Assembly: GCA_031291475.1 (NCBI GenBank)
Contig: JARLIY010000105.1
Span: forward strand, 1 to 64,000
Source of the DNA: Xanthobacteraceae bacterium
GTDB taxonomy: Bacteria; Pseudomonadota; Alphaproteobacteria; Rhizobiales; Xanthobacteraceae
DNA length: 64,000 nt
Reading direction: 5' to 3'
Shown here: piece by piece, positions 35,972-45,201 of the stretch
Layout of the letters: every line of letters begins with the position of its first letter
How positions within the stretch are numbered: position 1 is the first letter of the stretch
The notes under the pieces: generated by a model
Databases searched by the model: none
Told to the model about the DNA's origin: nothing
The model's input: only the letters and a program-made list of their open reading frames with translations
Translations under genes and position numbers: made by a program

Positions 35972-37204
35972 GTGAACGCATCCGTCACCCTGAGACCCGC
36001 GGCGCGGAGCCCGGTCCTTGCCGAAGGACTTGCGCCCGGGCGAGAGCTCGCCGATCTCGCCGCCCGCGCCGAGAAGGTGGCGGCGGTCGCGGCGGCGCAC
36101 GCGTATGCGGTGGATTCCGCCTCGCGCTTCCCGGCCGAAGCGATCGACGCGGCGCGCGCCGAGCGGCTGTTGGGCGCCGCGGTGCCGCGCGAACTCGGCG
36201 GCGATGGCGCCGGCATTTCCGACATCGTCGATGTCTGCTACGTGCTCGGCCGCGCCTGCGCCTCCACGGCGATGATTTACGCCATGCATCAGGCGAGCGT
36301 CGCCTGCCTCGCGCGGCATAGCCGCGGCAGCCCATGGCATCAGGCGTTGCTGCGCCGGCTCAGCAAGGAGCAGCTGCTCTTGGCGTCCTCGACCACCGAG
36401 GGCGAGCGCGGCGGCGATGTGCGCAACAGCAAAGCCGCGATCGAACACCGCGACTCGCGCATTACCCTCGAACGGGCCGCAACCGTCATCTCCTACGGCG
36501 AGGCGGCCGACGGCATCATCACCACGGCACGGCGCTCGGCCGACGCGGCGAGCTCGGACCAGGTGCTCGCGGTTTTCCTCAAATCGGACTACACGCTCGA
36601 GCAGGAGATCGGATGGGACGCGCTCGGCATGCGCGGCACGTGCAGCGCCGGTTTCAAGTTCGTTGCTTCCGGCGCAGCCGAACAGATTCTGCCGGTGCGC
36701 TACGACGAGATCCATGCCCGCACCATGATGCCGGTGGCGCATCTTCTCTGGAGCGGCGCCTGGGCCGGCATCGCCGCCGCCGCGGCCGACCGCGCCCGCG
36801 CTTTCGTGCGCAAGGCGACGCGCCGCGCCGAGGGGACGCTGCCGCCGGGCGCCTCGCACCTGACCCGCGCCAACGCCTCGCTGCAAAGGCTGCGCAGCCT
36901 CGTTGCCGGCGCCGCGCAGCGTTTTGAGCTCGCCGCCGACGATCCGGCGGTGCTCGAATCTGTCGACTTTCAGACCGGCATGAATCTTTGCAAGGTCAAC
37001 GCTTCCGAGCTGGCGCTCGCGACCGTGATGAGCGCGATGCAGGCTTGCGGGCTCGCCGGTTACCGCAACGACGGCGACTTTTCCGTCGGCCGCCACCTGC
37101 GCGACATCCTTTCCTCGCCGATCATGATCAGCAACGACCGCATCCTCGCCAATCTCGCCATGGCCTCGCTCTTGGGCGGGGCGCCGGCGTCGCTGCGCGA
37201 CTAG
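35972..37204 (+). CDS. Acyl-CoA-dehydrogenase-family flavoenzyme
   Basis: A 410-residue protein of the acyl-CoA dehydrogenase superfamily. Recognisable parts are the ASTTEGERGGDV segment of the FAD domain, DALGMRGTCSAGFKF and the C-terminal ACGLAGYRNDGDFSVGRHLRDILSSPI helix bundle. Related flavoenzymes in antibiotic pathways oxidise aminoacyl groups bound to carrier proteins (for example PltE on prolyl-S-PltL), and the neighbouring ligase and carrier genes support such a role. GTG at 35972 with GAGG upstream is the likely start; a longer start at 35888 is possible. It is followed 44 bases later by the ligase gene. Confidence 0.78.
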   Translation: MNASVTLRPAARSPVLAEGLAPGRELADLAARAEKVAAVAAAHAYAVDSASRFPAEAIDAARAERLLGAAVPRELGGDGAGISDIVDVCYVLGRACASTAMIYAMHQASVACLARHSRGSPWHQALLRRLSKEQLLLASSTTEGERGGDVRNSKAAIEHRDSRITLERAATVISYGEAADGIITTARRSADAASSDQVLAVFLKSDYTLEQEIGWDALGMRGTCSAGFKFVASGAAEQILPVRYDEIHARTMMPVAHLLWSGAWAGIAAAAADRARAFVRKATRRAEGTLPPGASHLTRANASLQRLRSLVAGAAQRFELAADDPAVLESVDFQTGMNLCKVNASELALATVMSAMQACGLAGYRNDGDFSVGRHLRDILSSPIMISNDRILANLAMASLLGGAPASLRD

Positions 37205-37248
37205 GCGTGCGGGGATGAATCAACAATAACAAAATGAGGCGCGCTTTC

Positions 37249-38172
37249 ATGAACGTGGCATTCAAGGAACCGAAACCGGCGCTCCGCCCGCTCGACGCCA
37301 TCGCCGAGGCGCTGCTGCTGCCGTCGGGCATCGACGGTGTTTATGCGCGCACCGGCGCGTTCGAAAGCGTGGTCGACGCCGTCGCCGCGCTGATTTCGCG
37401 CCACCGCGAGCTGGGCGCGGAAGTCCTGCGGTTTCCGCCGGTGATGAGCCGAAAGCTGTTAGAACGATCGGGCTATTTGAAAAGCTTCCCGCATTTTCTC
37501 GGCTGCGTTTGCTGTCTCGAAGGCGCTGAAACCGCGATCGGCGGCGCGGTCGAGCGCTTTGAAAACGGCGAGGATTGGACGACGGAGCTTGCAGCCGGCG
37601 ATCTCGTGCTCACGCCGGCGGCCTGTTATCCGGTCTATCCGCTGGTTGCGAGCCGCGGCGAGGTCCCGGCCGACGGCCTGATATTCGACGTCGCCGGCGA
37701 CTGCTTCCGCCGCGAACCCTCGCGCGATCTCGATCGCCTGCAATCGTTCCGCATGCGCGAATATGTCCGCGTCGGCACGGCGGCTCAGGTCGGCGAGTTC
37801 CGCCGGAACTGGATGACGCGCGCCGCCGATATCGCCGGCCAATTGGGTCTGACCGGCCGCATCGAGCCGGCGAGCGACGCTTTCTTCGGCCGCGGCGGCA
37901 AGCTGATGGCGATGAGCCAGATTGAGCAGGCGTTGAAACTCGAGCTGCTGGTGCCGGTGCGCTCGGCGGCCGAGCCGACCGCGTGCACGAGCTTCAACGA
38001 TCACCGCGATCATTTCGGCACGGCATGGAACCTGCGCAATGCTGCGGGCGAGGTGATGCATACGGGCTGCGTCGCCTTCGGGATGGACCGCCTGGCGCTG
38101 GCGCTGTTCGCCACCCACGGCGTCGCGCTCGAGCGTTGGCCGACCGCGGTGCGCCAGGCGCTGGCACTCTGA
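37249..38172 (+). CDS. Amino acid:[carrier protein] ligase (atypical seryl-tRNA-synthetase-like)
   Basis: A 307-residue class II synthetase core without a tRNA-binding arm. It resembles the Bradyrhizobium aa:CP ligases that activate glycine or alanine with ATP and load it on the phosphopantetheine arm of a carrier protein. Motif 2 is FDVAGDCFRREPSRDLDRLQ, motif 3 GMDRLALALF. Cys126, Glu171 and Cys274 are placed like the zinc ligands of this family (they are 131, 176 and 279 when counted from the upstream ATG at 37234). ATG 37249 is preferred because GAGG lies nine bases before it. The carrier genes at 35498 and 39154 are candidate partners. This is the defining enzyme of the 35.5-41.5 kb cluster. 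Confidence 0.85.
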   Translation: MNVAFKEPKPALRPLDAIAEALLLPSGIDGVYARTGAFESVVDAVAALISRHRELGAEVLRFPPVMSRKLLERSGYLKSFPHFLGCVCCLEGAETAIGGAVERFENGEDWTTELAAGDLVLTPAACYPVYPLVASRGEVPADGLIFDVAGDCFRREPSRDLDRLQSFRMREYVRVGTAAQVGEFRRNWMTRAADIAGQLGLTGRIEPASDAFFGRGGKLMAMSQIEQALKLELLVPVRSAAEPTACTSFNDHRDHFGTAWNLRNAAGEVMHTGCVAFGMDRLALALFATHGVALERWPTAVRQALAL

Positions 38173-38175
38173 GGC

Positions 38176-39066
38176 TCAGACTCCGAGCACCGCGTTTTCG
38201 GTGTAAGCGAGGTCGCCGAGCCGCGGCCGCCGCGGGCCCTTGAAATATTTCGGCATGTTGCCGCGGCTGAAAAATCCGAACAGCCCGGGTATGCGCGCAT
38301 TGGCGTCGATGACGACGACCGGCTCGCCGAGCCGCGCCAGAACGCGTCCGAGCGGCCCGGCGAAACGGACAAAATCATCGACATCGCGGCAATAGATCAG
38401 CTGCGCGCAGGGGAAAGCGCCTTTGACTAGGCGCCGGCGGAACACAAACGGATAAGCGCGCTCGACCGTGGCGCACCACAGGCTGATGCAGCCATGCGTC
38501 GCATGCTGCACCAGCACGTCCCGATCGAACGGGTCGAAGGCGACGGACGGATCGCGGTCCGCGCGGAACACCTCGACCTTCGGCCCGCGGAACAAGCCGT
38601 TGAGCATCGGCACGGCGACGAAGATGCCGTCGCTGTAGCGCGAAAAGCCCTGCGCCTCGATGATCGGCCGGGTATGCGGCGCCGAGGAGACGTTCAGATA
38701 GGTCACGTTCTTGTGGCGCAGCGCCTGCGACACCAGCATCGGCGCGTAAGCGCGGAACGGCGGATCGACGTACCAGCTGGAAAGATTGCAGCGCGTATCG
38801 AATTCGTCGCCCGCACCGGCCCCGGCGCCCGCGCGCATGGTCGCGCAGATGAGCAGGATGGCGCCGACCACGGCGCCGTTGCTCTCCAAGAGGTAACCAT
38901 ATTTTGGCAAACCGGAAGGCTGCTGGTGCCGCCGCAACTGGGCGAAGGCATCGAGCCAGAACCGGCGATCGTGCGCCGGAAAGCCGCGCGTGAGCAGCGA
39001 CGCCACGGCGTCGGTGTCGGCTTCCTCGATCTGGCGGCAGCGCAGACCCGTCACAGGGGCATTCAT
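38176..39066 (-). CDS. GNAT-like acyltransferase of the carrier-protein cluster
   Basis: A 296-residue protein with weak N-acetyltransferase character: RCRQIEEADTDAVASLLTRGF at the start, YVDPPFRAYAPMLVSQALR near the cofactor strand and SAPHTRPIIEAQGF at the second half of the first domain. The C-terminal half (from about 180) is less clear and may be a second, degenerate GNAT domain, ending RLGDLAYTENAVL. It could take an acyl or aminoacyl group from a carrier protein or CoA. Its end is four bases from the ligase gene stop, and its start is 88 bases from the divergent carrier-protein gene. Confidence 0.65.
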   Translation of the reverse strand: MNAPVTGLRCRQIEEADTDAVASLLTRGFPAHDRRFWLDAFAQLRRHQQPSGLPKYGYLLESNGAVVGAILLICATMRAGAGAGAGDEFDTRCNLSSWYVDPPFRAYAPMLVSQALRHKNVTYLNVSSAPHTRPIIEAQGFSRYSDGIFVAVPMLNGLFRGPKVEVFRADRDPSVAFDPFDRDVLVQHATHGCISLWCATVERAYPFVFRRRLVKGAFPCAQLIYCRDVDDFVRFAGPLGRVLARLGEPVVVIDANARIPGLFGFFSRGNMPKYFKGPRRPRLGDLAYTENAVLGV

Positions 39067-39153
39067 TCGCGTTGACCACGCGCCTTGCGGGAACTTGATC
39101 GTAAGTGTTCGCCAATATAACGGGGGCCGAGTGAACAAACCGTAGGCGCGGCC

Positions 39154-39399
39154 ATGTCGGTAAAATTAACCATAATCGAGCAGATGGAGCGGATCGCGCG
39201 CGAGCACGGCAAGATCCTGGCGCCGCTGAAGGAAGATCTCGTGCTCGCCGATTGCGGCCTCGACTCGCTCGGTTTTGCCGTGCTGGTGGCGCGGCTGGAA
39301 GATTCGCTCGGCGTCGACCCGTTCACCGCCGCCGAGGACGCCGTTTTCCCGGTGACGCTCGGCGAGTTCGTGAAAGTCTATGAGCATGGCGGGCGTTGA
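39154..39399 (+). CDS. Acyl carrier protein, second copy
   Basis: An 81-residue carrier protein with the canonical attachment site DCGLDSLGFAVLVARLED (Ser about 38). The Asp-Ser-Leu sequence is conserved here, unlike in the first carrier protein at 35498. The 20-base overlap with the AMP-forming ligase gene suggests that the ligase loads this carrier. It probably carries the acyl part of the product while the first carrier holds the amino acid; this division of labour is inference. Confidence 0.83.
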   Translation: MSVKLTIIEQMERIAREHGKILAPLKEDLVLADCGLDSLGFAVLVARLEDSLGVDPFTAAEDAVFPVTLGEFVKVYEHGGR

Positions 39400-40777
39400 A
39401 GTGCCGTCGCTGCGGGCCTTTGTTGCCAACGCGCGCGCGCTGGCTTTTCTTTGGGACCGCGGCGCGTCCGTCCGCTTCACCGACCTCGCGCGCGAGACAA
39501 GCCTCGGCGGCCGGCTCGCCGAGCTTTCCGGCCGCTCGGTGCTCTTGGCGACGACGAACCAGCTGTCGACGGCGCTCGCGCTGATCGAGCTTGACGGCAT
39601 CGCGCGCCGCTTCGTCGTGCTGCCGCCCGATGTCGAGGCCGACCGTCTCGGCGCGATGATCGCCGCGGCCGAAGTGAACGCCGCCGTGATCGACGAGGGC
39701 ACGGCGGCCGCGCCGGCGCTCGCGCTGCCCGTTCGCGTAACTTGCGCGGGCGCAATCGCGCCGATGAAAGAAGCTTTGCCCGCGCGCGCCGCCACCGAGT
39801 GGCTGCTGATGACCTCGGGCACGACCGGCGCGCCGAAGCTCGCCGTGCACAATCTCGCCGCGTTGACCGCCGCGATCGTCGCACCCAGCGCCGCCGACGG
39901 TGCCGCGGTGTGGGGCACCTTCTACGACATCCGCCGCTATGGCGGTTTGCAGATTTTCCTCCGCGCCGTGCTCGGTAGGGCCTCGCTTGTCCTCTCCAGC
40001 GCCGGCGAGCCGGTCGCCGATCATCTGGCGCGGCTGGCGCAGTACGGCGTCACCCATCTCTCCGGCACGCCCTCGCAGTGGCGCCGGGCGTTGATGAGCC
40101 CGGCAATCCGCGGCATCGCCCCGCGCTATGTGCGCCTCTCCGGCGAGATCGCCGATCAGGCGATCCTCGACGCGCTGCGCGCGGCGTTCCCGCGCGCCGT
40201 GATCGGCCACGCTTACGCCTCGACCGAGGCCGGCGTCGCCTTCGACGTCAATGACGGCCTTGCCGGCTTTCCCGCCGGCTATGTCGGATCAGTCCGCGAC
40301 GGCGTGGAGATGAAAGTCGTCGACGGCTCGCTGCGTATTCGTTCGCCGGGCGCCGCCTCGCGCTATGCCGGCGGCGTAGCAAAGCTTGCCGATGCCGACG
40401 GCTTCGTCGATACCGGCGACATCGTCGAGCTTCGCGGCGACCGCTATTACTTCGCCGGCCGTAACGGCGGCATCATCAACATCGGCGGCTTGAAGGTTCA
40501 TCCCGAAGAAGTCGAAGCCGTGATCAACCGGCATCCTTCGGTGCGCATGTCGCTGGTGCGGCGCAAGCAAAGCCCGGTCACCGGCTCGATCGTCGTCGCC
40601 GAGGTCGTGCTCGAGCCGGACCGGCAGCCCGACGGCCCGCGGCAGAGCGCGCTGAAGGACGATATTCTCAAGCTTTGCCGCGAGGCGCTGCCGCGCCATA
40701 AGGTTCCGGCGGCGATCAGCTTCGTGCCCGCGCTCAATGTCGCGGCGACCGGCAAGCTGTTGCGCCGGCAAGGGTGA
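39380..40777 (+). CDS. AMP-forming acyl/aryl ligase, likely loading the adjacent carrier protein
   Basis: A 465-residue ANL-family adenylating enzyme, shorter than most CoA ligases. The phosphate loop is WLLMTSGTTGAPKLAVHN, followed by GHAYASTEAGVAF, the VDTGDIVELRGDRYYFAGRN hinge region, GGIINIGGLKVHPEEVE and the catalytic Lys in AATGKLLRRQ. The acid specificity cannot be read. The gene overlaps the carrier-protein gene by 20 bases and precedes the reductase gene by seven bases, so the three are co-translated. Starter acid activation or loading onto the carrier protein is the likely role. Confidence 0.82.
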   Translation: MSMAGVEVPSLRAFVANARALAFLWDRGASVRFTDLARETSLGGRLAELSGRSVLLATTNQLSTALALIELDGIARRFVVLPPDVEADRLGAMIAAAEVNAAVIDEGTAAAPALALPVRVTCAGAIAPMKEALPARAATEWLLMTSGTTGAPKLAVHNLAALTAAIVAPSAADGAAVWGTFYDIRRYGGLQIFLRAVLGRASLVLSSAGEPVADHLARLAQYGVTHLSGTPSQWRRALMSPAIRGIAPRYVRLSGEIADQAILDALRAAFPRAVIGHAYASTEAGVAFDVNDGLAGFPAGYVGSVRDGVEMKVVDGSLRIRSPGAASRYAGGVAKLADADGFVDTGDIVELRGDRYYFAGRNGGIINIGGLKVHPEEVEAVINRHPSVRMSLVRRKQSPVTGSIVVAEVVLEPDRQPDGPRQSALKDDILKLCREALPRHKVPAAISFVPALNVAATGKLLRRQG

Positions 40778-40784
40778 GGAAACG

Positions 40785-41543
40785 ATGCTCGAGAGCAAAG
40801 CCGCTGCCACGCGCAGCGTCCTCGTCACCGGCGGCAGCCGCGGGCTCGGCCTCGCCATTGCGCAAAAGCTCGCCGCCACCGGTTATCGAGTGATCGCGGT
40901 GGCGCGCAACAAGAGTAAGGATGTGACCGCGGCGATGGCGCAGGCCGATCGCGCCGGGCCCGGCACGCTCGCCTTCGTGCCCTTCGATTTCAACAAGATC
41001 GACGACATCCCCAAGCTGGTGCGCAGCGTGCGCAGGGAGTTCGGCCCGCTGTTCGGCCTCGTCAATAACGCGGCGCTGGGCCACCTCGGCGCGCTGGCGA
41101 CCATGCACAACTCAAAGCTCGAAGAGCAGGTGCGGGTGAATACGCTGGCGCCGATCGTGCTCACCAAATACGTAGTGCGCGGGATGATGGCCGACGGCGT
41201 CGGCCGTATCGTCAACGTCGCCTCGATCATCGGCGTCACCGGCTATAGCGGGCTTGCCGCCTATGCGGCGACCAAGACCTCGATGATCGGCTTCACCCGC
41301 TCGCTCGCCCGCGAGGTGGGGCGGCTCGGCATCACCGTCAACGCGGTGGCGCCCGGCTTTCTGGCGACCGACATGACGCACGGGTTTGACGCAGAGACGA
41401 TGCAGAAGGTCATGCGGCGCACGGCGCTGCGCCGCTTCGCCGAAGTCGAGGACGTCGCCAACGCAGTCGAATTCCTGCTCGGCGACAAGGCGCGCAATAT
41501 CACCGGTACCGTACTGACCGTCGACGCCGGCGCGACGGCGTAG
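40785..41543 (+). CDS. SDR-family reductase (FabG-like)
   Basis: A 252-residue classical short-chain dehydrogenase/reductase. The NADP site TGGSRGLGLA (the opening SVLVTGGSRG), the NNAALG strand, the catalytic Ser in VNVASIIG and the YAATKTS Tyr-Lys pair are complete. The C-terminal TGTVLTVDAGATA is typical of 3-oxoacyl-ACP reductases. AGGA precedes the ATG at 40785. Last gene of the carrier-protein cluster; it would reduce a keto or imino group on a carrier-bound intermediate. Confidence 0.85.
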   Translation: MLESKAAATRSVLVTGGSRGLGLAIAQKLAATGYRVIAVARNKSKDVTAAMAQADRAGPGTLAFVPFDFNKIDDIPKLVRSVRREFGPLFGLVNNAALGHLGALATMHNSKLEEQVRVNTLAPIVLTKYVVRGMMADGVGRIVNVASIIGVTGYSGLAAYAATKTSMIGFTRSLAREVGRLGITVNAVAPGFLATDMTHGFDAETMQKVMRRTALRRFAEVEDVANAVEFLLGDKARNITGTVLTVDAGATA

Positions 41544-41785
41544 CGCGGCGCGTCAGGCCGCGAACTCATAAATACGCGCGGGCCGGTGTTTTACGAAAGT
41601 CCGCTTCCCCCAAAGCGACGATGACCGTCTCAGGACGATGCGCCGCGAACGTCCATAAACAGGCATGTCGCACTGCACCAGCACAAACTGTTGATATCGC
41701 CGGATCGGTCCGGTGCTATGATCGTTCGGTCAAGGCAAGACACCCGCCGCCCTGCGCGCCGGGATGGAGCGCACGGAGAAACACC

Positions 41786-42235
41786 ATGACGAGTGAGACG
41801 AAATTACTCTTTCCGGGCCTCGCGGGATTTTACGGATCCTGGCGTGACATTGCCTTTACGCTCGTTCGCGTAATCGTCGGCTTTAATCTGCTCATGCACG
41901 GCTGGCTCAAGATCGGCACCTTCGGCCTCGCCGGTACCAGTGGTTACATGGCCAGCGTGGGATTGCACCCAGCTACCGCGTTTGCGGTTGCCGCCATGGT
42001 TCTGGAAACGGTCGGCGCCATTTGCATCATCATCGGCCTGTTCACGCGGTTTTTCGCAGCGGCGCTGGCCATAGAGATCGCTGTTGCCCTTTTCGCCGCG
42101 CATATCAATGCCGGGTTCTTCTGGAACAGTGGCGCCACCGAATACGTGCTCCTGCTCGGTATCGTGTTGTTCGCCATTGCGATCCGAGGCGGCGGACCTT
42201 ACTCGGTCGATCAGATGATCGGCAAAGAACTGTAG
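41786..42235 (+). CDS. DoxX-family membrane protein
   Basis: A 149-residue inner-membrane protein of the DoxX family with four predicted helices, including VRVIVGFNLLMHGWLKI, FAVAAMVLETVGAICIIIGLF and YVLLLGIVLFAIAIRGGG. DoxX relatives take part in thiosulfate:quinone oxidoreduction or redox protection in other bacteria; nothing specific is visible here. GGAG at 41775-41778 supports the ATG at 41786. The 240 bases before it contain no gene. Confidence 0.8.
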   Translation: MTSETKLLFPGLAGFYGSWRDIAFTLVRVIVGFNLLMHGWLKIGTFGLAGTSGYMASVGLHPATAFAVAAMVLETVGAICIIIGLFTRFFAAALAIEIAVALFAAHINAGFFWNSGATEYVLLLGIVLFAIAIRGGGPYSVDQMIGKEL

Positions 42236-42254
42236 AACCGCCGCCCAAGTCGCG

Positions 42255-43238
42255 CTACCGCCAATCGTCGATGACATAGACGCCGGGCCGGCAATAGCCG
42301 GGATCGTTGTCCTTGTGCATGGCCACGCCCTGGATTGCGGTGCGAAATCCACGCTCGATGAGAAGCCGATAGGCTTGCTCGTGCGCCATGTTCATGCCGG
42401 CCAGCACGTTCGGCATGCCGACGGCGACCGCCAAAGCTTCGCAGGCGTCGAGCAGCCGAAGGAAATCCCGCTCGGCGGACGGCCCGTCGCGGACCGCACC
42501 GAACTTGATCAAGCACGTATCGGCGCCGGCTTCGCTCTTTGGCCCGTAGTGACACACCGCGAATGCCGCGAGGCCGCCTGCGCCTTCCACCAGCACCGTA
42601 TCGCCAAGGCCCTGCGCCTGGGTCGTGCGTATTTCGGCGGCGAGGTCGAGGCCCGGATAAATGCTTTCGGCTACGTCCCGGCACGAACGCAAAGCCGCCT
42701 CCTGCTGCGTTTTCTTCAATGCGCTGAAGCGGGTCAATCCGGTTTGAGTTTGGGCGCGCCGCGCCGGTGCCGCCATAAGTGCGGTGAGGAAGCGCGCGTA
42801 AAAACCGTGCTTCTGATAGAGCGCGATATGCTTCGGGCTTTGCGCGAAGGTAAAAAGCCCGACATGCCGCGTTCCCCAGGCGTCGAATTGCTCCATGGTT
42901 CGGGCGAGCAATGCCCGCGCGATGCCGCGTTCCTGCAAGTCGGGAAGCACGGTGAGCGGGCCGAAGAAGCCGACGCTTCCCCAATTGATCGCAAAGTTGG
43001 AGCCGACCAATTTTCCGTCGAGCGTCGCGCCAAAGGCGGCAACGTGAGGCGCGCGGTGGCGGCCGAAAGCGTAGTCCCGGTCGGTCCAGAAAGTGTCCAG
43101 GTCCGGGACGCCAAGGAACGTGCCGAAGGCGAAGCGGATAATCCGCGCCGCTTCCGGCAGGTTCTTTTCAGTGAGCGCCGCGACTGCCGGCTCGCTTGCC
43201 GGCCGCTTCGTGCCGGTTGATGCTGTGTCGTTCGTCAT
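42255..43238 (-). CDS. Tandem GNAT-family N-acetyltransferase
   Basis: A 327-residue protein with two GNAT-like halves. The first has the acetyl-CoA motif A in GPLTVLPDLQERGIARALLARTMEQF; the second begins near 180 and has LLDACEALAVAVGMPNVLAGMN and YRLLIERGFRTAIQGVAM. The first half looks active and the second may be regulatory. The substrate is unknown. It converges with the DoxX gene (20-base gap) and lies divergent to the DUF423 gene. Confidence 0.8.
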   Translation of the reverse strand: MTNDTASTGTKRPASEPAVAALTEKNLPEAARIIRFAFGTFLGVPDLDTFWTDRDYAFGRHRAPHVAAFGATLDGKLVGSNFAINWGSVGFFGPLTVLPDLQERGIARALLARTMEQFDAWGTRHVGLFTFAQSPKHIALYQKHGFYARFLTALMAAPARRAQTQTGLTRFSALKKTQQEAALRSCRDVAESIYPGLDLAAEIRTTQAQGLGDTVLVEGAGGLAAFAVCHYGPKSEAGADTCLIKFGAVRDGPSAERDFLRLLDACEALAVAVGMPNVLAGMNMAHEQAYRLLIERGFRTAIQGVAMHKDNDPGYCRPGVYVIDDWR

Positions 43239-43338
43239 CGGATCACCCCGGTGGTGTTTTCTAGGATGGCCGAATGCAGTTGTTTTTCAAGTATCATCGG
43301 CCGGCGACCCGGGCGGGCCAAACAAGGGACGATGATCC

Positions 43339-43713
43339 GTGGCACTGACGATCCTGATCGCGCTGGCCGGCCTGATGGGTGCAAGCGGCGTCATACCGGC
43401 AGCCGCCGGCGCGCATGCCGCGCCGAATGCGGGCATCGATAGCGCGGCGTACTTGCTGCTGTTTCATGCGGCTGCCGTCATCGGCGGCGCGGCTTTGGCG
43501 CAACAAGGGCTGCTGTGGCGGCCGCTCCTTCTCGCCGCGCTGATCGCCTGGATCGTGGGCGCCTGCCTGTTCTCCGGCGATATTGCGCTGCGCACTTTTG
43601 CCGGGCATCGGCTGTTCGCCATGGCCGCGCCGGCGGGCGGCATCATCCTGATTGCTGCCTGGCTGGCGCTCGCCGCCGCGGCGCTCGGCGCCCTGATCCA
43701 TCAAACCCCCTGA
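43339..43713 (+). CDS. DUF423 membrane protein
   Basis: A 124-residue hydrophobic protein of the DUF423 family, with four predicted helices. The first helix GLMGASGVIPAAAGAHA and the last GGIILIAAWLALAAAALGAL frame the protein. Its function is not established. It sits 100 bases upstream of the NCS2 permease, possibly with a hairpin between them. Confidence 0.75.
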   Translation: MALTILIALAGLMGASGVIPAAAGAHAAPNAGIDSAAYLLLFHAAAVIGGAALAQQGLLWRPLLLAALIAWIVGACLFSGDIALRTFAGHRLFAMAAPAGGIILIAAWLALAAAALGALIHQTP

Positions 43714-43812
43714 CGCCCCGGCGCGTGCCGGGTCCGGCCCCATCCCTTTAGGCGTGAAAATTGCATGCGGAAATCGTTGCCGCATAAGCATTTTACAGCG
43801 CGGGGGATTTCA

Positions 43813-45183
43813 ATGAGCGAGACTGTGCATCCGGCCGATAGCGTGCATCCGGTCGATCAAGTATTGCCGCTGCCCAAGCTCGGCACGCTCGGGCTGCAAC
43901 ACGTGCTGGTCATGTACGCCAATGCGGTGGCGGTGCCCCTGATCATCGGCGGCGCGCTGCATCTGCCGAAAGACCAGCTGGCGATGCTGATCAATGCCGA
44001 CTTGTTTGCCTGCGGAATTGCCACGCTGATCCAGACCGTCGGCTTCGGCCCCTTCGGCATCCGGCTGCCGATCATCATGGGGGTCACGGCGGTGTCGATC
44101 TCGCCGATGCTGGCGATGGCGGCGATGCCCGGCGTCGGACTGACCGGAATCTACGGCGCCGTTCTGGTCGCCGGCATATTCGGCCTCTGCGTCGCGCCGT
44201 TCGTAAAATACGTGCTGCGCTTCTTTCCCGCGGTGGTGACCGGCTCGATCATCACCATGATCGGCGTGGTGCTGATGCGCGTCGGCGTCAATTGGGCCAG
44301 CGGCGGTGCCGGCAAGGCGGATTTCGGCGCGGCCGGCTATCTGCTGGTCGCCGGCCTCGTGCTCGCCGTGATCCTGCTGGTGATCAAGTTCGCGCGCGGC
44401 TTTTTGCAAAATGTCGCGGTGCTGATCGGCATCACGGCCGGCTATGTGGTCACCATCGGTCTCGGCTGGACGGATTTCACCGGCATCGCCGAGGAGCCGA
44501 TCGTGCGCGTCGTGCTGCCGCTGCAATTCGGCGTGCCGCAATTCTACCTGATCCCGTGCCTGACCATGTGCCTGGTCATGATGATCGTGTTCATCGAAGC
44601 GACCGGCATGTTCCTCGCGCTCGGCGCTATGACCGGCCGTAAGGTCGACGCCGACGACGTCAAGCGCGGCCTGCGCGCGGATTCGCTCGGCACCGTCATC
44701 GGCGCCATCTTCAACACCTTCCCTTACGTGTCCTACTCGCAGAATATCGGCTTGGTCGGCGTCACCGGCGTCTACAGCCGCTGGGTCTGCGTCGCCGGCG
44801 GCGTCATCATGCTGGTGCTCGGCCTCATCCCGAAGCTCGCCTTCATCGTCGCCTCGGTGCCGCAATGCGTGCTCGGCGGCGCGGGCTTCATCATGTTCGG
44901 CATGGTGGCGGCGACCGGGATCAAGATCCTCTCGACCGTGGATTACGCCAGGCAGCGCAACAGCGTCCTGGTGGTCGCCATCTCCATCGGCTTCGGCCTC
45001 ATTCCGATCGTGTCGCCGACCTTTTTCCACGTCTTCCCGGATGTGCTCAAACCGATCTTCGGCGACGGCATCATTTTGACCTCGATCTCGGCGGTGCTGC
45101 TCAACGCCTTCTTCAACCGCACCACGACGGAACAGGCCGAGGCCGAAACCTTCCTCGCCGCGCAGGCGGCCGAGCATATTTGA
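43813..45183 (+). CDS. NCS2 nucleobase:cation symporter (uracil/xanthine/urate permease)
   Basis: A 456-residue inner-membrane symporter for a purine or pyrimidine base. The NCS2 signature QNIGLVGVTGVYSR (about 309-322) and the TM8-region FIEATGMFLALGAM are present, and about 12-14 helices are expected. The ATG at 43813 is chosen from the position after GGGGGA; the frame could begin at 43765. Next to it, in the other direction, lies a small five-helix membrane protein. No purine catabolic genes are near, so the substrate cannot be assigned between xanthine, urate and uracil. Confidence 0.85.
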   Translation: MSETVHPADSVHPVDQVLPLPKLGTLGLQHVLVMYANAVAVPLIIGGALHLPKDQLAMLINADLFACGIATLIQTVGFGPFGIRLPIIMGVTAVSISPMLAMAAMPGVGLTGIYGAVLVAGIFGLCVAPFVKYVLRFFPAVVTGSIITMIGVVLMRVGVNWASGGAGKADFGAAGYLLVAGLVLAVILLVIKFARGFLQNVAVLIGITAGYVVTIGLGWTDFTGIAEEPIVRVVLPLQFGVPQFYLIPCLTMCLVMMIVFIEATGMFLALGAMTGRKVDADDVKRGLRADSLGTVIGAIFNTFPYVSYSQNIGLVGVTGVYSRWVCVAGGVIMLVLGLIPKLAFIVASVPQCVLGGAGFIMFGMVAATGIKILSTVDYARQRNSVLVVAISIGFGLIPIVSPTFFHVFPDVLKPIFGDGIILTSISAVLLNAFFNRTTTEQAEAETFLAAQAAEHI

Positions 45184-45201
45184 GTTCGGTTCGGCGTCAG
45201 C

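Noticed and set aside
43810-45177. 455-codon antisense frame over the NCS2 permease
   Set aside because: Asp/His-rich antisense of hydrophobic codons; the permease on the plus strand is certain.
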